This document shows, in pieces, positions 56,877 to 64,000 of a DNA stretch of 64,000 nucleotides (within the stretch, counting starts at the first letter, position 1; each line of letters begins with the position of its first letter). Where the stretch lies: contig NZ_NWSX01000011.1 of NCBI RefSeq assembly GCF_002531825.1, positions 62,001 through 126,000 of the forward strand, in the 5' to 3' direction. Source of the stretch: Rhizobium sp. J15 (GTDB lineage Bacteria > Pseudomonadota > Alphaproteobacteria > Rhizobiales > Rhizobiaceae). Below the pieces are notes generated by a model. The model was not told the origin of the DNA. It did no database searches and saw nothing but the letters and a program-made list of their open reading frames with translations. Both the position numbers and the translations under genes were made by a program.

Positions 56877-56946
56877 ACGCCTTGCGTCTCGAATGATCCT
56901 TGCTATGGTCTGCGCGACTTCCGCCAACCAAGACTGGATCTTCCCC

Positions 56947-58146
56947 ATGCCTTCTTTCAAGACCCTCGACGATCTTTCCGATATCAGCGGCAAGCGCGTT
57001 CTCGTCCGCGTCGACCTCAACGTTCCCGTCAAGGACGGCAAGGTCACCGATACGACACGCATCGAGCGCGTGGCGCCGACGATCCTCGAACTGTCGGACA
57101 AGGGCGCCAAGGTGATCCTGCTTGCCCATTTCGGCCGGCCGAAGGATGGTCCGTCGCCTGATCTGTCGCTGTCGCTGATCGCCCCTTCGGTCGAGGAAGT
57201 GCTCGATCATGCCGTGCTGACGGCTTCCGACTGCATCGGCGAGGCCGCCGCCTCCGCCGTCGCCGCGATGAATGACGGCGATATCCTGCTGATGGAGAAT
57301 ACCCGTTTCCACAAGGGCGAGGAAAAGAACGACCCCGATTTCATCAAGGCGCTTGCCGCCAATGGCGATATCTATGTCAACGACGCCTTCTCCGCCGCCC
57401 ACCGCGCCCATGCTTCCACCGAAGGCCTCGCCCATCACCTGCCGGCCCATGCCGGCCGCACCATGCAGGCCGAGCTGGAAGCGTTGGAAAGCGGCCTCGG
57501 CAATCCCGCCCGCCCCGTCGTCGCCATCGTCGGCGGCGCCAAGGTCTCGACCAAGATCGACCTCTTGATGAACCTCGTGAAGAAGGTCGATGCACTCGTC
57601 ATCGGCGGCGGCATGGCCAACACCTTCATCGCCGCCCGCGGCACCAATGTCGGCAAGTCGCTTTGCGAACATGATCTCGCCGAGACCGCCAAGCAGATCA
57701 TGATCGAGGCCGCGACATCAGGCTGCGCCATCATCCTGCCGGAAGACGGCGTCGTCGCCCGCGAATTCAAGGCGGGTGCGGCCAACGAGACGGTCGACAT
57801 CAACGCCATTCCCGCCGATGCCATGGTGCTCGACGTCGGCCCGAAATCCGTCCAGGCCATCAATGCCTGGATCGAACGCGCCGCAACCCTCGTCTGGAAC
57901 GGCCCGCTCGGCGCCTTCGAGATCGAGCCCTTCGATGCTGCGACGGTCGCCGCTGCGAAATACGCCGCCGAGCGCACCGCGGCCGGCAAGCTCATCTCCG
58001 TTGCCGGCGGCGGCGATACCGTCTCGGCGCTGAACCATGCCGGCGTTGCCGACGAGTTCAGCTATGTCTCGACCGCCGGCGGCGCTTTCCTGGAATGGAT
58101 GGAAGGCAAGGAGCTTCCCGGCGTCGCAGTCCTCAACGCGAGATAA
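56947..58146 (+). CDS. pgk: phosphoglycerate kinase
   Basis: The enzyme transfers phosphate from 1,3-bisphosphoglycerate to ADP. The 399-residue protein has [15 protein letters not shown] (substrate site), [22 protein letters not shown] and [25 protein letters not shown] leads to the C-terminal nucleotide domain with GGGDTVSAL and [19 protein letters not shown]. The start at 56947 (MPSFKTL) is the conserved one. It lies between nhaP2-like and fba, with a strong terminator after it. Confidence 0.97.
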   Translation: MPSFKTLDDLSDISGKRVLVRVDLNVPVKDGKVTDTTRIERVAPTILELSDKGAKVILLAHFGRPKDGPSPDLSLSLIAPSVEEVLDHAVLTASDCIGEAAASAVAAMNDGDILLMENTRFHKGEEKNDPDFIKALAANGDIYVNDAFSAAHRAHASTEGLAHHLPAHAGRTMQAELEALESGLGNPARPVVAIVGGAKVSTKIDLLMNLVKKVDALVIGGGMANTFIAARGTNVGKSLCEHDLAETAKQIMIEAATSGCAIILPEDGVVAREFKAGAANETVDINAIPADAMVLDVGPKSVQAINAWIERAATLVWNGPLGAFEIEPFDAATVAAAKYAAERTAAGKLISVAGGGDTVSALNHAGVADEFSYVSTAGGAFLEWMEGKELPGVAVLNAR

Positions 58147-58181
58147 CCGCCGGGCGGATTTGACAGGTTTTACATGTGGAT

Positions 58182-58215
58182 AGACCGCGGCGGCGACGAG
58201 CCTTCCGCGGTCTTT
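58182..58215 (+). terminator. intrinsic terminator of pgk
   Basis: AGACCGCGG and CCGCGGTCT form a 9-bp stem around a 14-base loop, followed by TTTT. Confidence 0.82.
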
Positions 58216-58247
58216 TGCTCAAGGGGTGGAAAAAATCCCAAATTTTC

Positions 58248-58274
58248 AAACGATTGAATTGATTTCAATCGTTT
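58248..58274. promoter_or_regulatory. perfect inverted repeat in the fba promoter region
   Basis: AAACGATTGAA and TTCAATCGTTT are exact 11-bp complements with a 5-base spacer, 97 bases before the fba start. Each arm extends into a TTCAA/TTGAA-type half, as in LacI-family operators with a central CG. No T run follows, so it is an operator rather than a terminator. Confidence 0.65.
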
Positions 58275-58370
58275 CAATGACTTAGGCTTCCATTTTCCTC
58301 ACTATAAACTTCTGTTATCGCCGTCCTATATTCTTAAACCGCCGATGTTTAACGCTGTGGAGAGAACGAG

Positions 58371-59393
58371 ATGAGCGAACGACTGGAAGACATTGCAGTG
58401 CAGATGGTTGCGGGCGGCCGGGGACTGCTTGCGGCCGATGAATCGACCTCCACCATCAAAAAGCGTTTCGACACGATCAACCTCGAATCGACCGAAACGA
58501 GCCGCCGCGACTATCGCGAGATGCTCTTTCGCTCCGACGAGGCGATGAAGAAATATATCTCCGGCGTCATCCTTTTCGAAGAGACGCTTTTCCAGAAGGC
58601 CGCCGATGGCACGCCCTTCGTCGACATCATCCGCGCTGCCGGCAGCATTCCCGGCATCAAGGTCGATACCGGCGCCAAGCCGATGGCCAAATTCCCCGGC
58701 GAAACCATCACCGAAGGCCTCGATGGCCTCGGCGAACGCCTTGCCAAATATTATGAAGCCGGTGCCCGCTTCGCCAAGTGGCGCGGCGTGATCGCCATCT
58801 CCTCGTCGCTGCCGACCCGCGGTTCGGTCCGCGCCAACGCTCAGGCGCTCGCCCGCTATGCGGCTCTCTGCCAGGAAGCCAAGATCGTTCCGATCGTCGA
58901 GCCGGAATGCCTGATGGACGGCAAGCCGGGCGATCATAATATCGACCGCTGCGCCGAAGTCACCGAATCCACGCTGCGCATGGTTTTCGAGGAGCTGGCC
59001 GAAGCCCGCGTCAGCCTCGAAGGCATGATCCTGAAGCCAAACATGGTGATCGACGGCAAGAACGCCCGCAAGGCCTCCGTCTCCGAGGTTGCCGAGCGCA
59101 CCGTCCAGGTGCTGAAGCGCACGGTTCCCTCCGCCGTTCCCGGCATCGCCTTCCTCTCCGGCGGCCAGACCACGGAAGAAGCGACTGCCCACCTCTCCGC
59201 GATCAACGGCCATGACCTGCCCTGGCTCGTCACCTTCTCCTATGGCCGCGCCCTGCAGGACAGCGCGCTCAAGGCCTGGAACGGCAAGCCGGAGAACGTC
59301 GCCGCCGGCCAGCGCGAATTCACCCACCGCGCCGAGATGAACAGCCTCGCCGCCACCGGCAACTGGAAGAAGGACCTGGAAAAGGCCGCCTGA
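58371..59393 (+). CDS. fba: fructose-bisphosphate aldolase, class I
   Basis: The enzyme cleaves fructose-1,6-bisphosphate through a Schiff base. The 340-residue protein has GRGLLAADESTSTIKKRF near the N-terminus. Active-site residues lie in VDTGAK and KWRGVIAI, with Schiff-base lysine K222 in MILKPNMV. FLSGGQTTEEATAHL and SYGRALQDSALKAW follow. This is the animal/plant-type class I enzyme, common in rhizobia, in place of the zinc class II. A perfect inverted repeat lies upstream. Confidence 0.96.
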   Translation: MSERLEDIAVQMVAGGRGLLAADESTSTIKKRFDTINLESTETSRRDYREMLFRSDEAMKKYISGVILFEETLFQKAADGTPFVDIIRAAGSIPGIKVDTGAKPMAKFPGETITEGLDGLGERLAKYYEAGARFAKWRGVIAISSSLPTRGSVRANAQALARYAALCQEAKIVPIVEPECLMDGKPGDHNIDRCAEVTESTLRMVFEELAEARVSLEGMILKPNMVIDGKNARKASVSEVAERTVQVLKRTVPSAVPGIAFLSGGQTTEEATAHLSAINGHDLPWLVTFSYGRALQDSALKAWNGKPENVAAGQREFTHRAEMNSLAATGNWKKDLEKAA

Positions 59394-59418
59394 TTTCAGA
59401 TAGGCTCGAATGGAATGA

Positions 59419-59452
59419 GGAAGGGGCGGCAACGCAAGTTGCTGCCCCTTCC
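59419..59452 (+). terminator. hairpin after fba (terminator-like)
   Basis: GGAAGGGGC-x-GCAAC pairs with GTTGC-x-GCCCCTTCC around GCAA, a 15-bp stem with one mismatch, 25 bases after the stop. The following bases are only moderately T-rich. Confidence 0.65.
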
Positions 59453-59533
59453 GTATTGTCTCGGCGACAAGAAACCGCTTCGCCCCGCCAAAAATCGTGA
59501 TTATTCATAACGGCCGCTGCAACAGGAGCCGCT

Positions 59534-60457
59534 ATGGATACCATCTCCTACATCACCGTCGATGTCTTCACCTCCACGCGTTTCGAAGGCAATCCGCTTG
59601 CCGTCATATCGGATGCGCGCGGCCTCACCGACGCGGCAATGCAGAAGATCGCCACCGAGTTCAACTATTCCGAAGTCACCTTCGTGCTGCCGCCTGATGA
59701 CCCTGAGAATTCCGCCCGCGTGCGCATCTTCACCCCGACGATGGAAATACCCTTCGCCGGCCATCCAAATGTCGGCACCGCCTATGTGCTCGGCCAGCGG
59801 GCTGAGCTCTTCGGCAAAGCGGTCGGCGATACACTGCGTTTCGAAGAAAAGGCCGGCCTCGTCGAGGTCGTTCTGCAACGCAGCGACGGAAAAGTCGCGA
59901 GTGCAGCCATCCGCGCGCCGCAGCCGCTGACGATCGGCGACACCATCGCGAGGGAAACCGTCGCACGCTGTGTCTCGATCGACCCCGGCGCCGTCGTCAC
60001 GACCACGCACGCCCCGGTCTTTGCGTCCGTTGGTCTCAACTTCGCCGTCGCCGAACTGAACGGGCTGGAGACGCTCGCCGCAGCCCGCCCGAACCTCGCC
60101 GGCTTCCAGGCGGCGGCCGGCCGCCAGACGACCAGCGGCCATGACTTCTCGCTTTTCGTCTATGTCAGGACCCCCGAGGATCCGTGGACCATTCGCGCCC
60201 GCATGTTCGCGCCGCTCGACAACGTGCCCGAGGACCCGGCGACGGGCAGTGCTTCTGCCGCCCTCGGCGCCTATCTCGTCTCGCTTGCGCCGCAGACTGA
60301 CATGCAGGTCCGCATCACCATCGAACAGGGCGTCGAGATGGGCCGCCGCAGCATCATCGCGCTGGATGTCAAGAAGTCCGGCGGCATCGTCACCGATGTC
60401 GTCATCTCGGGAGGCTGCGTTTCCGTCATGCGCGGAGAAATCACCCTGCGGGACTGA
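59534..60457 (+). CDS. PhzF-family isomerase/epimerase-like protein
   Basis: The 307-residue protein has two PhzF (diaminopimelate-epimerase-like) halves: ITVDVFTSTRFEGNPLAVI, then the catalytic glutamate region EFNYSEVTFV. IFTPTMEIPFAGHPNVGTAYVL follows, and a C-terminal [17 protein letters not shown]. Members isomerise diverse small molecules; the substrate is unknown. AACAGGAGCC precedes the ATG. It stands alone after fba. Confidence 0.9.
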   Translation: MDTISYITVDVFTSTRFEGNPLAVISDARGLTDAAMQKIATEFNYSEVTFVLPPDDPENSARVRIFTPTMEIPFAGHPNVGTAYVLGQRAELFGKAVGDTLRFEEKAGLVEVVLQRSDGKVASAAIRAPQPLTIGDTIARETVARCVSIDPGAVVTTTHAPVFASVGLNFAVAELNGLETLAAARPNLAGFQAAAGRQTTSGHDFSLFVYVRTPEDPWTIRARMFAPLDNVPEDPATGSASAALGAYLVSLAPQTDMQVRITIEQGVEMGRRSIIALDVKKSGGIVTDVVISGGCVSVMRGEITLRD

Positions 60458-60460
60458 CAC

Positions 60461-60479
60461 GCCCGGGCTGAGCCCGGGC
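60461..60479. terminator. GC hairpin between phzF-like gene and small membrane gene
   Basis: GCCCGGGCT and AGCCCGGGC pair almost completely around one base. It sits in the few bases between two convergent genes; T runs are absent. Confidence 0.5.
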
Positions 60480-60644
60480 CTACATCAGGAAATCGCGCGA
60501 CAGCAGCGCCACCGACCATATGCCGAAGGCGATCAGCGCGATCTTCCAGAAATCCATCCGGCGCCTGAAGCCGGGAAGCCCGATCGGCTTGATCACCTGT
60601 ATCGCCATGGCAAGGATGAGCAGCAAGGCTATCAGCTTTGTCAT
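60480..60644 (-). CDS. 54-residue small membrane protein
   Basis: A short frame on the minus strand reads MTKLIALLLILAMAIQV, a polar turn KPIGLPGFRRRMDFW, then a second hydrophobic stretch IALIAFGIWSVALL and SRDFLM. Two membrane helices with a basic loop fit a small inner-membrane hairpin protein. The upstream region is AT-rich with GGAAAA as a weak ribosome site. It is convergent with the PhzF-type gene. Function unknown. Confidence 0.6.
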   Translation of the reverse strand: MTKLIALLLILAMAIQVIKPIGLPGFRRRMDFWKIALIAFGIWSVALLSRDFLM

Positions 60645-60817
60645 GCTTTATTTTTTCCGTTTTTCGGAATGCCACAGGACAGACATTTTTCCGCGCGAAC
60701 AAGAGGACCGCTACACGCCGTAACGGCATTCCGGGGCACAATCAATCATCTTGAGGCTGGGCTGACGCTGCTCTTGCCTTATGTCTTGTCAAATCGCTTA
60801 AGACCTGAGTCGGGGAA

Positions 60818-62101
60818 ATGAAGAGAAACCTGCTGTCCGTCGCCGCGCTGCTCTTTGGCACGCTCTTCCTTTTCATGGGCAACGGTCTGCAGGGCATCCT
60901 GCTTCCGGTGCGCGGCAATATCGAGGGCTACGCGACGACGACGCTCGGCCTGCTCGGCACCTCATGGGCCGGCGGCTTCGTCATCGGCTGCCTGGTGGCG
61001 CCGAAACTGGTGCGCCGCGTCGGCCATGTCAGAGCCTTCTCCGGCTTCATCTCGATCATCGCCATCATCGCGCTGGTCAGCGGCATCATCATCGACCCGT
61101 TCTGGTGGGTGGTTCTGCGCGCCGTAACCGGCTTCTCCACCGCCGGCACCTCGATGATCATCGAAAGCTGGCTGAACGAGCGGGCGAGCAATGAGAGCCG
61201 CGGCGCGATCTTCTCGCTTTATATCGGCATCACGCTGATCGGCGTCGTCGGCGGCCAGATGATGATCCCGCTCGAAGATGTGCGCACGCCGGTGCTCTTC
61301 ATGATCTGCGGCATCTTCTATTGCATCGCCATGCTGCCGACGACGCTGTCGACCGCCGCCTCGCCGCAGCCGTTGAAGGCGGTGCGCCTCGACCTGCCGG
61401 CGCTCTATCGCAACTCGCCGGTCTCCTGCCTCGGCATCCTGCTCGTCGGCATCGCCAACGGCGCCTACGGCACGCTCGGCGCCGTCTTCGGCGCCGGCGC
61501 CGGTCTTTCAGACACCAGCATCGCCGTGATGATGAGCGCCACCATCTTCGCCGGCGCCCTGATGCAGCTGCCGGCGGGCCGCCTTTCCGACCGGATCGAC
61601 CGGCGCTACGTGCTCGCCGCCATGTCGGCGATCGCGGCGCTGGCCGGCCTGCTGATCTTCCTGCTGCATCCGACGTCCGCCGTCCTGCTGATCGGGCTCG
61701 TCGTTCTCTATGGCGCGGTCGCCAACACGCTCTATCCGATCGCCGTCGCCCATGCGAACGACTTCGCGGCGGCAGAGGATTTCGTCAAGGTCTCCGGCGG
61801 CCTGCTGCTGCTCTACGGCGTCGGCACGGTGATCGGCCCGACGATCGGCGGCCCGGTCATGTCGGTAATCAGTCCGCATGCGCTCTTCCTCGTTACCGCC
61901 ATCGCCCACCTGCTGATCACCGTTTACGCCATCATCAGAAGCCGCATCCGCGCCGCTGTGCCGGCGAGCGACCGTGACGCCTACACGACGATCCCGACCG
62001 GCACGTCGCCGATGCTGACACCGCAAAGCATGTCGCTGGCAGACCGCGGCACCGGCAGCAAGTCTCCCGAAAGCGGCGATCCTGCTGTAAAGTTCGGATA
62101 A
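60818..62101 (+). CDS. MFS transporter (YcaD-like)
   Basis: The 427-residue protein has 12 predicted membrane segments and begins LLSVAALLFGTLFLFMGNGLQGILLPVRG. The loop 2-3 signature is degenerate (APKLVRRVGHVRAF), while GRLSDRIDRRYVL in the second half is a clear MFS motif. WWVVLRAVTGFSTAGTSMIIESWLNERA matches the YcaD subgroup of uncharacterised exporters. The C-terminal 40 residues are polar and Ser/Thr-rich. Substrate unknown. It is followed by a DUF1192 gene after 83 bases. Confidence 0.9.
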   Translation: MKRNLLSVAALLFGTLFLFMGNGLQGILLPVRGNIEGYATTTLGLLGTSWAGGFVIGCLVAPKLVRRVGHVRAFSGFISIIAIIALVSGIIIDPFWWVVLRAVTGFSTAGTSMIIESWLNERASNESRGAIFSLYIGITLIGVVGGQMMIPLEDVRTPVLFMICGIFYCIAMLPTTLSTAASPQPLKAVRLDLPALYRNSPVSCLGILLVGIANGAYGTLGAVFGAGAGLSDTSIAVMMSATIFAGALMQLPAGRLSDRIDRRYVLAAMSAIAALAGLLIFLLHPTSAVLLIGLVVLYGAVANTLYPIAVAHANDFAAAEDFVKVSGGLLLLYGVGTVIGPTIGGPVMSVISPHALFLVTAIAHLLITVYAIIRSRIRAAVPASDRDAYTTIPTGTSPMLTPQSMSLADRGTGSKSPESGDPAVKFG

Positions 62102-62184
62102 AACAACCGATACGGATGAATTCAGGCCGCACCGGCCTAAATTCGGAATCCGTATCGCCGAACTTTCGCAACGGAGGAGGAACC

Positions 62185-62376
62185 ATGAGCTTCATCGATG
62201 ACGACCGGCCGCAAAAGAAAGCCGCCCATGAGATCGGCGCCGATCTCTCCCTGCTTTCGGTGGATGAACTGAAGGCGCGGGTGGAATTGTTGAAGACGGA
62301 GATCGCCCGGCTCGAAGCCGAGGCCGCCCGCAAGGCGTCCGGCCGGCAGGCGGCGGAAAGCTTCTTCCGCTCCTGA
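62185..62376 (+). CDS. DUF1192 small coiled-coil protein
   Basis: The 63-residue protein reads MSFIDDDRPQKK, then LSLLSVDELKARVELLKTEIARLEAE, the DUF1192 signature. It ends ESFFRS. GGAGGAGGAACC gives a strong ribosome site at 62185. Such proteins lie next to rcdA or related genes in many alphaproteobacteria. Function unknown. Confidence 0.88.
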   Translation: MSFIDDDRPQKKAAHEIGADLSLLSVDELKARVELLKTEIARLEAEAARKASGRQAAESFFRS

Positions 62377-62380
62377 GCCT

Positions 62381-62510
62381 GCCGGCAAAAGCGCGTGGCG
62401 ATTTTGCCGGCTGCGGCATCCTGCAACCATCGACCTGAGGCGCGGGCCTGAGCGATTCTTAAGGATCGCGATCCGCCTGGCCCGCCGAAACCCATTGAAA
62501 AAACAATGGG
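62381..62510 (+). terminator. two hairpins after the DUF1192 gene
   Basis: GCCGGCAAAA/TTTTGCCGGC (62381-62411) is a 10-bp stem 5 bases after the stop and probably ends the transcript. A second hairpin, CCCATTG-AAAAAA-CAATGGG (62491-62510), lies further on. A third set of partial palindromes sits between them. Confidence 0.55.
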
Positions 62511-62557
62511 CTGGATAGCAAAAATGAGCTGGCCTCAAGTCTTAATTCGGTACAATG

Positions 62558-62572
62558 TTAATAAATTATTAA
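62558..62572. promoter_or_regulatory. CtrA-type box 1 upstream of rcdA
   Basis: TTAA (62558-62561), TAAATTA, TTAA (62569-62572): an exact TTAA-N7-TTAA. It lies 302 bases before the rcdA start and just before a short terminated unit. Confidence 0.7.
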
Positions 62573-62584
62573 GCTTTCTAAGAT

Positions 62585-62699
62585 ATTACTGTACTCATCC
62601 AGATTTTCTCTGGATTCTCAGACAGTTTTCCAAGCGGTGAATTGGTCTGATTTTTCTCCCTGTTTTACCTTGAGAGCCGCTTTTGCGGCTCTTCTTTTT
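62585..62699 (+). ncRNA. candidate small RNA or terminated leader upstream of rcdA
   Basis: Between two CtrA boxes lies a short non-coding unit. A hairpin ATCCAGA-TTTTC-TCTGGAT (62597-62615) is followed by a CAGAC...GTCTGA fold ending in TTTTT (to 62655). A textbook intrinsic terminator closes it: AGAGCCGC-TTTT-GCGGCTCT plus TCTTTTT (62673-62699). Box 1 would place a start near 62585-62595, giving an RNA of about 100 bases. Start and expression are inferred. Confidence 0.5.
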
Positions 62700-62733
62700 G
62701 CTATGGCCGCGCCTTTCCACGAAACTGTGGAGA

Positions 62734-62748
62734 TTAACCCTTTCTTAA
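62734..62748. promoter_or_regulatory. CtrA-type box 2 upstream of rcdA
   Basis: TTAA (62734-62737), CCCTTTC, TTAA (62745-62748): a second exact TTAA-N7-TTAA, 126 bases before rcdA and downstream of the terminator. It could serve rcdA directly; TAATGATACC at 62771-62780 is a possible -10 region. Confidence 0.65.
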
Positions 62749-62873
62749 GAAACGGCTTGCGCAATTGCGCTAATGATACCATTCTTAAAGACATAAAGAC
62801 CGGCCCGGAAACTTTTCCCACGGCGCCGGCGTTACCTGAACATAAGTAGCTGCGTGCAACAGGGACTATTGCG

Positions 62874-63389
62874 ATGTCGGAAGTTGGAGTGAACACGATC
62901 AGTTTTGCAGGCCGCGCCGCTGCATCTTCGCAGTTCAAGGCACTCTATGCGGAAGGCATGTCGCTGGTTGAAGAAACCGCCGCCTATCTCGACGGCCAGG
63001 GCCGCGCAGCCTCCAAGGTTCTGCCGCGCATGGCCTCCGTTCTCTACGCCGCGGAATCGATGCGCCTTACCACCCGCCTGATGCAGATGGCCTCCTGGCT
63101 GCTGCTGCAGCGCGCCGTCAACAACGGCGAAATGTCTCGCGACCAGGTGCTGGCCGAGAAGAACAAGGTTCGCCTCGACGGCTTCAACGTCGATCGCGCC
63201 GCACCGGGCTGGGGCGATCTGCCGGAATCCTTCCGCGATCTCGTCGAGCGTTCGCTGCGCCTGCAGAACCGCATCGCCCTGCTCGATCGCGAAATCTACC
63301 GCCCGTCGGAAGCCTTGATCGTTCCCGACAATCAGAACAGCGTCCAGGCTCAGCTTTCCCTGCTGCAGACGGCCTTCGGCAACAACTGA
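62874..63389 (+). CDS. rcdA: RcdA-type protease adaptor (DUF1465)
   Basis: RcdA is an adaptor for ClpXP-driven degradation of the cell-cycle regulator CtrA in Caulobacter; in S. meliloti it is also tied to CtrA turnover. The 171-residue helical protein has FKALYAEGMSLVEETAAYLDGQGR, then TRLMQMASWLLLQRAVNNGEM and LVERSLRLQNRIALLDREIY, matching DUF1465. GCAACAGGGAC precedes the ATG. Two perfect CtrA boxes upstream suggest a feedback loop. A strong terminator follows. Confidence 0.88.
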   Translation: MSEVGVNTISFAGRAAASSQFKALYAEGMSLVEETAAYLDGQGRAASKVLPRMASVLYAAESMRLTTRLMQMASWLLLQRAVNNGEMSRDQVLAEKNKVRLDGFNVDRAAPGWGDLPESFRDLVERSLRLQNRIALLDREIYRPSEALIVPDNQNSVQAQLSLLQTAFGNN

Positions 63390-63414
63390 TCGATCTGACA
63401 GACTTTCAAACAAA

Positions 63415-63446
63415 AACCGGCTGCGCCATCGCGCGGCCGGTTTTTT
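63415..63446 (+). terminator. intrinsic terminator of rcdA
   Basis: AAACCGGC-TGCG and CGCG-GCCGGTTT pair around CCAT, followed by TTTATTT. Confidence 0.88.
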
Positions 63447-63479
63447 ATTTGCCCGCGAGAACCGGTATTACACAAACGC

Positions 63480-63503
63480 AAAAAAGCCCGGCAGAACCGG
63501 GCT
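63480..63503 (-). terminator. intrinsic terminator of rpmE
   Basis: On the minus strand AGCCCGG-TTCTG-CCGGGCT is followed by TTTTT, about 30 bases after the rpmE stop. Confidence 0.88.
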
Positions 63504-63531
63504 CTTTTCGAATTCAGTCGGGCAGAAGCGA

Positions 63532-63753
63532 TTAGAGTCCGAGGCCGCCGAAGCGCTTGTTGAACTTGGAAACGCGGCCGCCGCGGTCCATGAGCTGCTG
63601 GTTGCCGCCGGTCCAGGCCGGATGCGACTTGGAATCGATTTCGAGGTTCATGACAGCGCCTTCCGAACCCCAGGTCGAGCGGGTTTCGTATTCGGTGCCA
63701 TCGGTCATGACTACCTTGATCATGTGATAGTCGGGATGGATGCCTGCCTTCAT
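63532..63753 (-). CDS. rpmE: 50S ribosomal protein L31 (zinc-free form)
   Basis: The 73-residue protein begins [29 protein letters not shown] and ends [15 protein letters not shown], typical of alphaproteobacterial L31. The zinc-binding cysteines of C+ L31 (CSxC and HPF/Y-x-x-K region) are absent; the equivalent segment reads [13 protein letters not shown]. So this is a C-minus form that does not need zinc. The start at 63753 has AGGAAG upstream. It is convergent with rcdA. Confidence 0.95.
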   Translation of the reverse strand: MKAGIHPDYHMIKVVMTDGTEYETRSTWGSEGAVMNLEIDSKSHPAWTGGNQQLMDRGGRVSKFNKRFGGLGL

Positions 63754-63945
63754 AACAATCTTCCTGCGATACCGGAGTTCATTTTGCCGCATGCAGTTGC
63801 GGCCAACGAACCGTTTGAATAAATGAAGCCGCAGTCGGATGGCTACGGCTTCCCATTAGGATGCGGTGCCTATACATGAAGGACGCCGCGATAACAAGAG
63901 CCAACAGGCCGCATTACGCTGGTCCTGCGGGCGAACGGAGACGAT

Positions 63946-64000
63946 TTGGCAGAACAGGCAAGGGCTGAGGAAAACAAGAGGCGGTCGCTGCGGCCGCTTG
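63946..64000 (+). CDS. start of a probable ABC exporter (3' end outside window)
   Basis: A TTG codon preceded by CGGAGACGA opens a frame to the window edge encoding LAEQARAEENKRRSLRPL. The basic N-terminus ending in SLRPL resembles the cytoplasmic start of fused ABC transporter permease/ATPase proteins found beside rpmE in rhizobia. Only 18 residues are visible, so the call rests on recollection of synteny and is weak. It is divergent from rpmE. Confidence 0.4.
   Translation, partial: MAEQARAEENKRRSLRPL

Noticed and set aside
54840..57110. 756-codon minus-strand frame across the antiporter gene
   Set aside because: The sense frame has membrane segments and CPA1 motifs; the antisense product is a low-complexity Asp/Glu/Arg/Gln chain.

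Overview
The window is a chromosomal segment of a fast-growing rhizobium, most likely of the Rhizobium etli / R. leguminosarum group. This rests on the gene set: a FixL/FixJ/FixK-like regulator cluster, a tol-pal operon linked to tilS-ftsH-glmM, an sqdBDC sulfolipid operon, the lpiA-acvB acid-tolerance operon, rcdA with CtrA-type boxes, and zapA with a probable 6S RNA. It also rests on the GC-rich coding sequence and on dispersed palindromic repeats of the kind common in Rhizobium. The species was assigned by recognising genes, not by a search.

Layout. 1-2.6 kb: the end of a sensor kinase, a FixJ-type regulator, a membrane protein with a TolB-like tail, and a FixK-like Crp/Fnr regulator. 2.6-6.2 kb: a small exported protein, tRNA-Met(CAU), mnmA, an EamA transporter and a small hypothetical. 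6.2-9.3 kb: serC-serA behind a structured leader. 9.3-21.8 kb, almost all on the minus strand: an Omp25/RopB-like porin with a CtrA box, glmM, ftsH, tilS, cpoB, pal, tolB, tolA, tolR, tolQ and ybgC. 22.0-25.1 kb: sqdB-sqdD-sqdC. 25.2-29.9 kb: a coiled-coil protein, fau, a YmdB-type phosphoesterase, a secreted metallo-beta-lactamase-fold protein, a flavin-binding-fold protein and yebC. 30-33.4 kb: an LLM oxidoreductase and a chemoreceptor. 33.7-38.7 kb: ruvC, a VapBC module, ruvA, ruvB, a Tat-exported phosphoesterase, a Nudix hydrolase and a DinB protein. 38.7-45.5 kb: acvB-lpiA, a DoxX protein and an MscS-family channel. 45.7-50.5 kb: a 6-phosphogluconate dehydrogenase-like protein, an AHSA1/ArsR divergent pair, an Xre regulator, an epimerase, 6S RNA, zapA and DUF4164. 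50.8-59.4 kb: tkt, gap, nhaP2-like, pgk and class I fba, a sugar-phosphate and lower-glycolysis block. 59.5-64 kb: a PhzF protein, a tiny membrane protein, an MFS transporter, DUF1192, rcdA, rpmE and the start of a probable ABC exporter.

How the genes connect. Tol-Pal with CpoB links the inner membrane, wall and outer membrane during division, next to FtsH (protein quality control) and GlmM (wall and LPS precursor). ZapA and RcdA add division and cell-cycle control. SqdBDC and LpiA/AcvB both reshape membrane lipids. SerC/SerA, tkt, gap, pgk and fba form a connected central-carbon set.

Most interesting observations: a 144-bp nested palindromic element inserted in frame inside tilS, with a relative between sqdB and sqdD; two perfect TTAA-N7-TTAA boxes upstream of rcdA that bracket a short terminated transcription unit (candidate CtrA-controlled small RNA), plus a third before the porin gene; a VapBC module inside the ruvC-ruvA interval; three helically phased repeats between ybgC and sqdB; and strong symmetric operators before fba, arsR and vapB.
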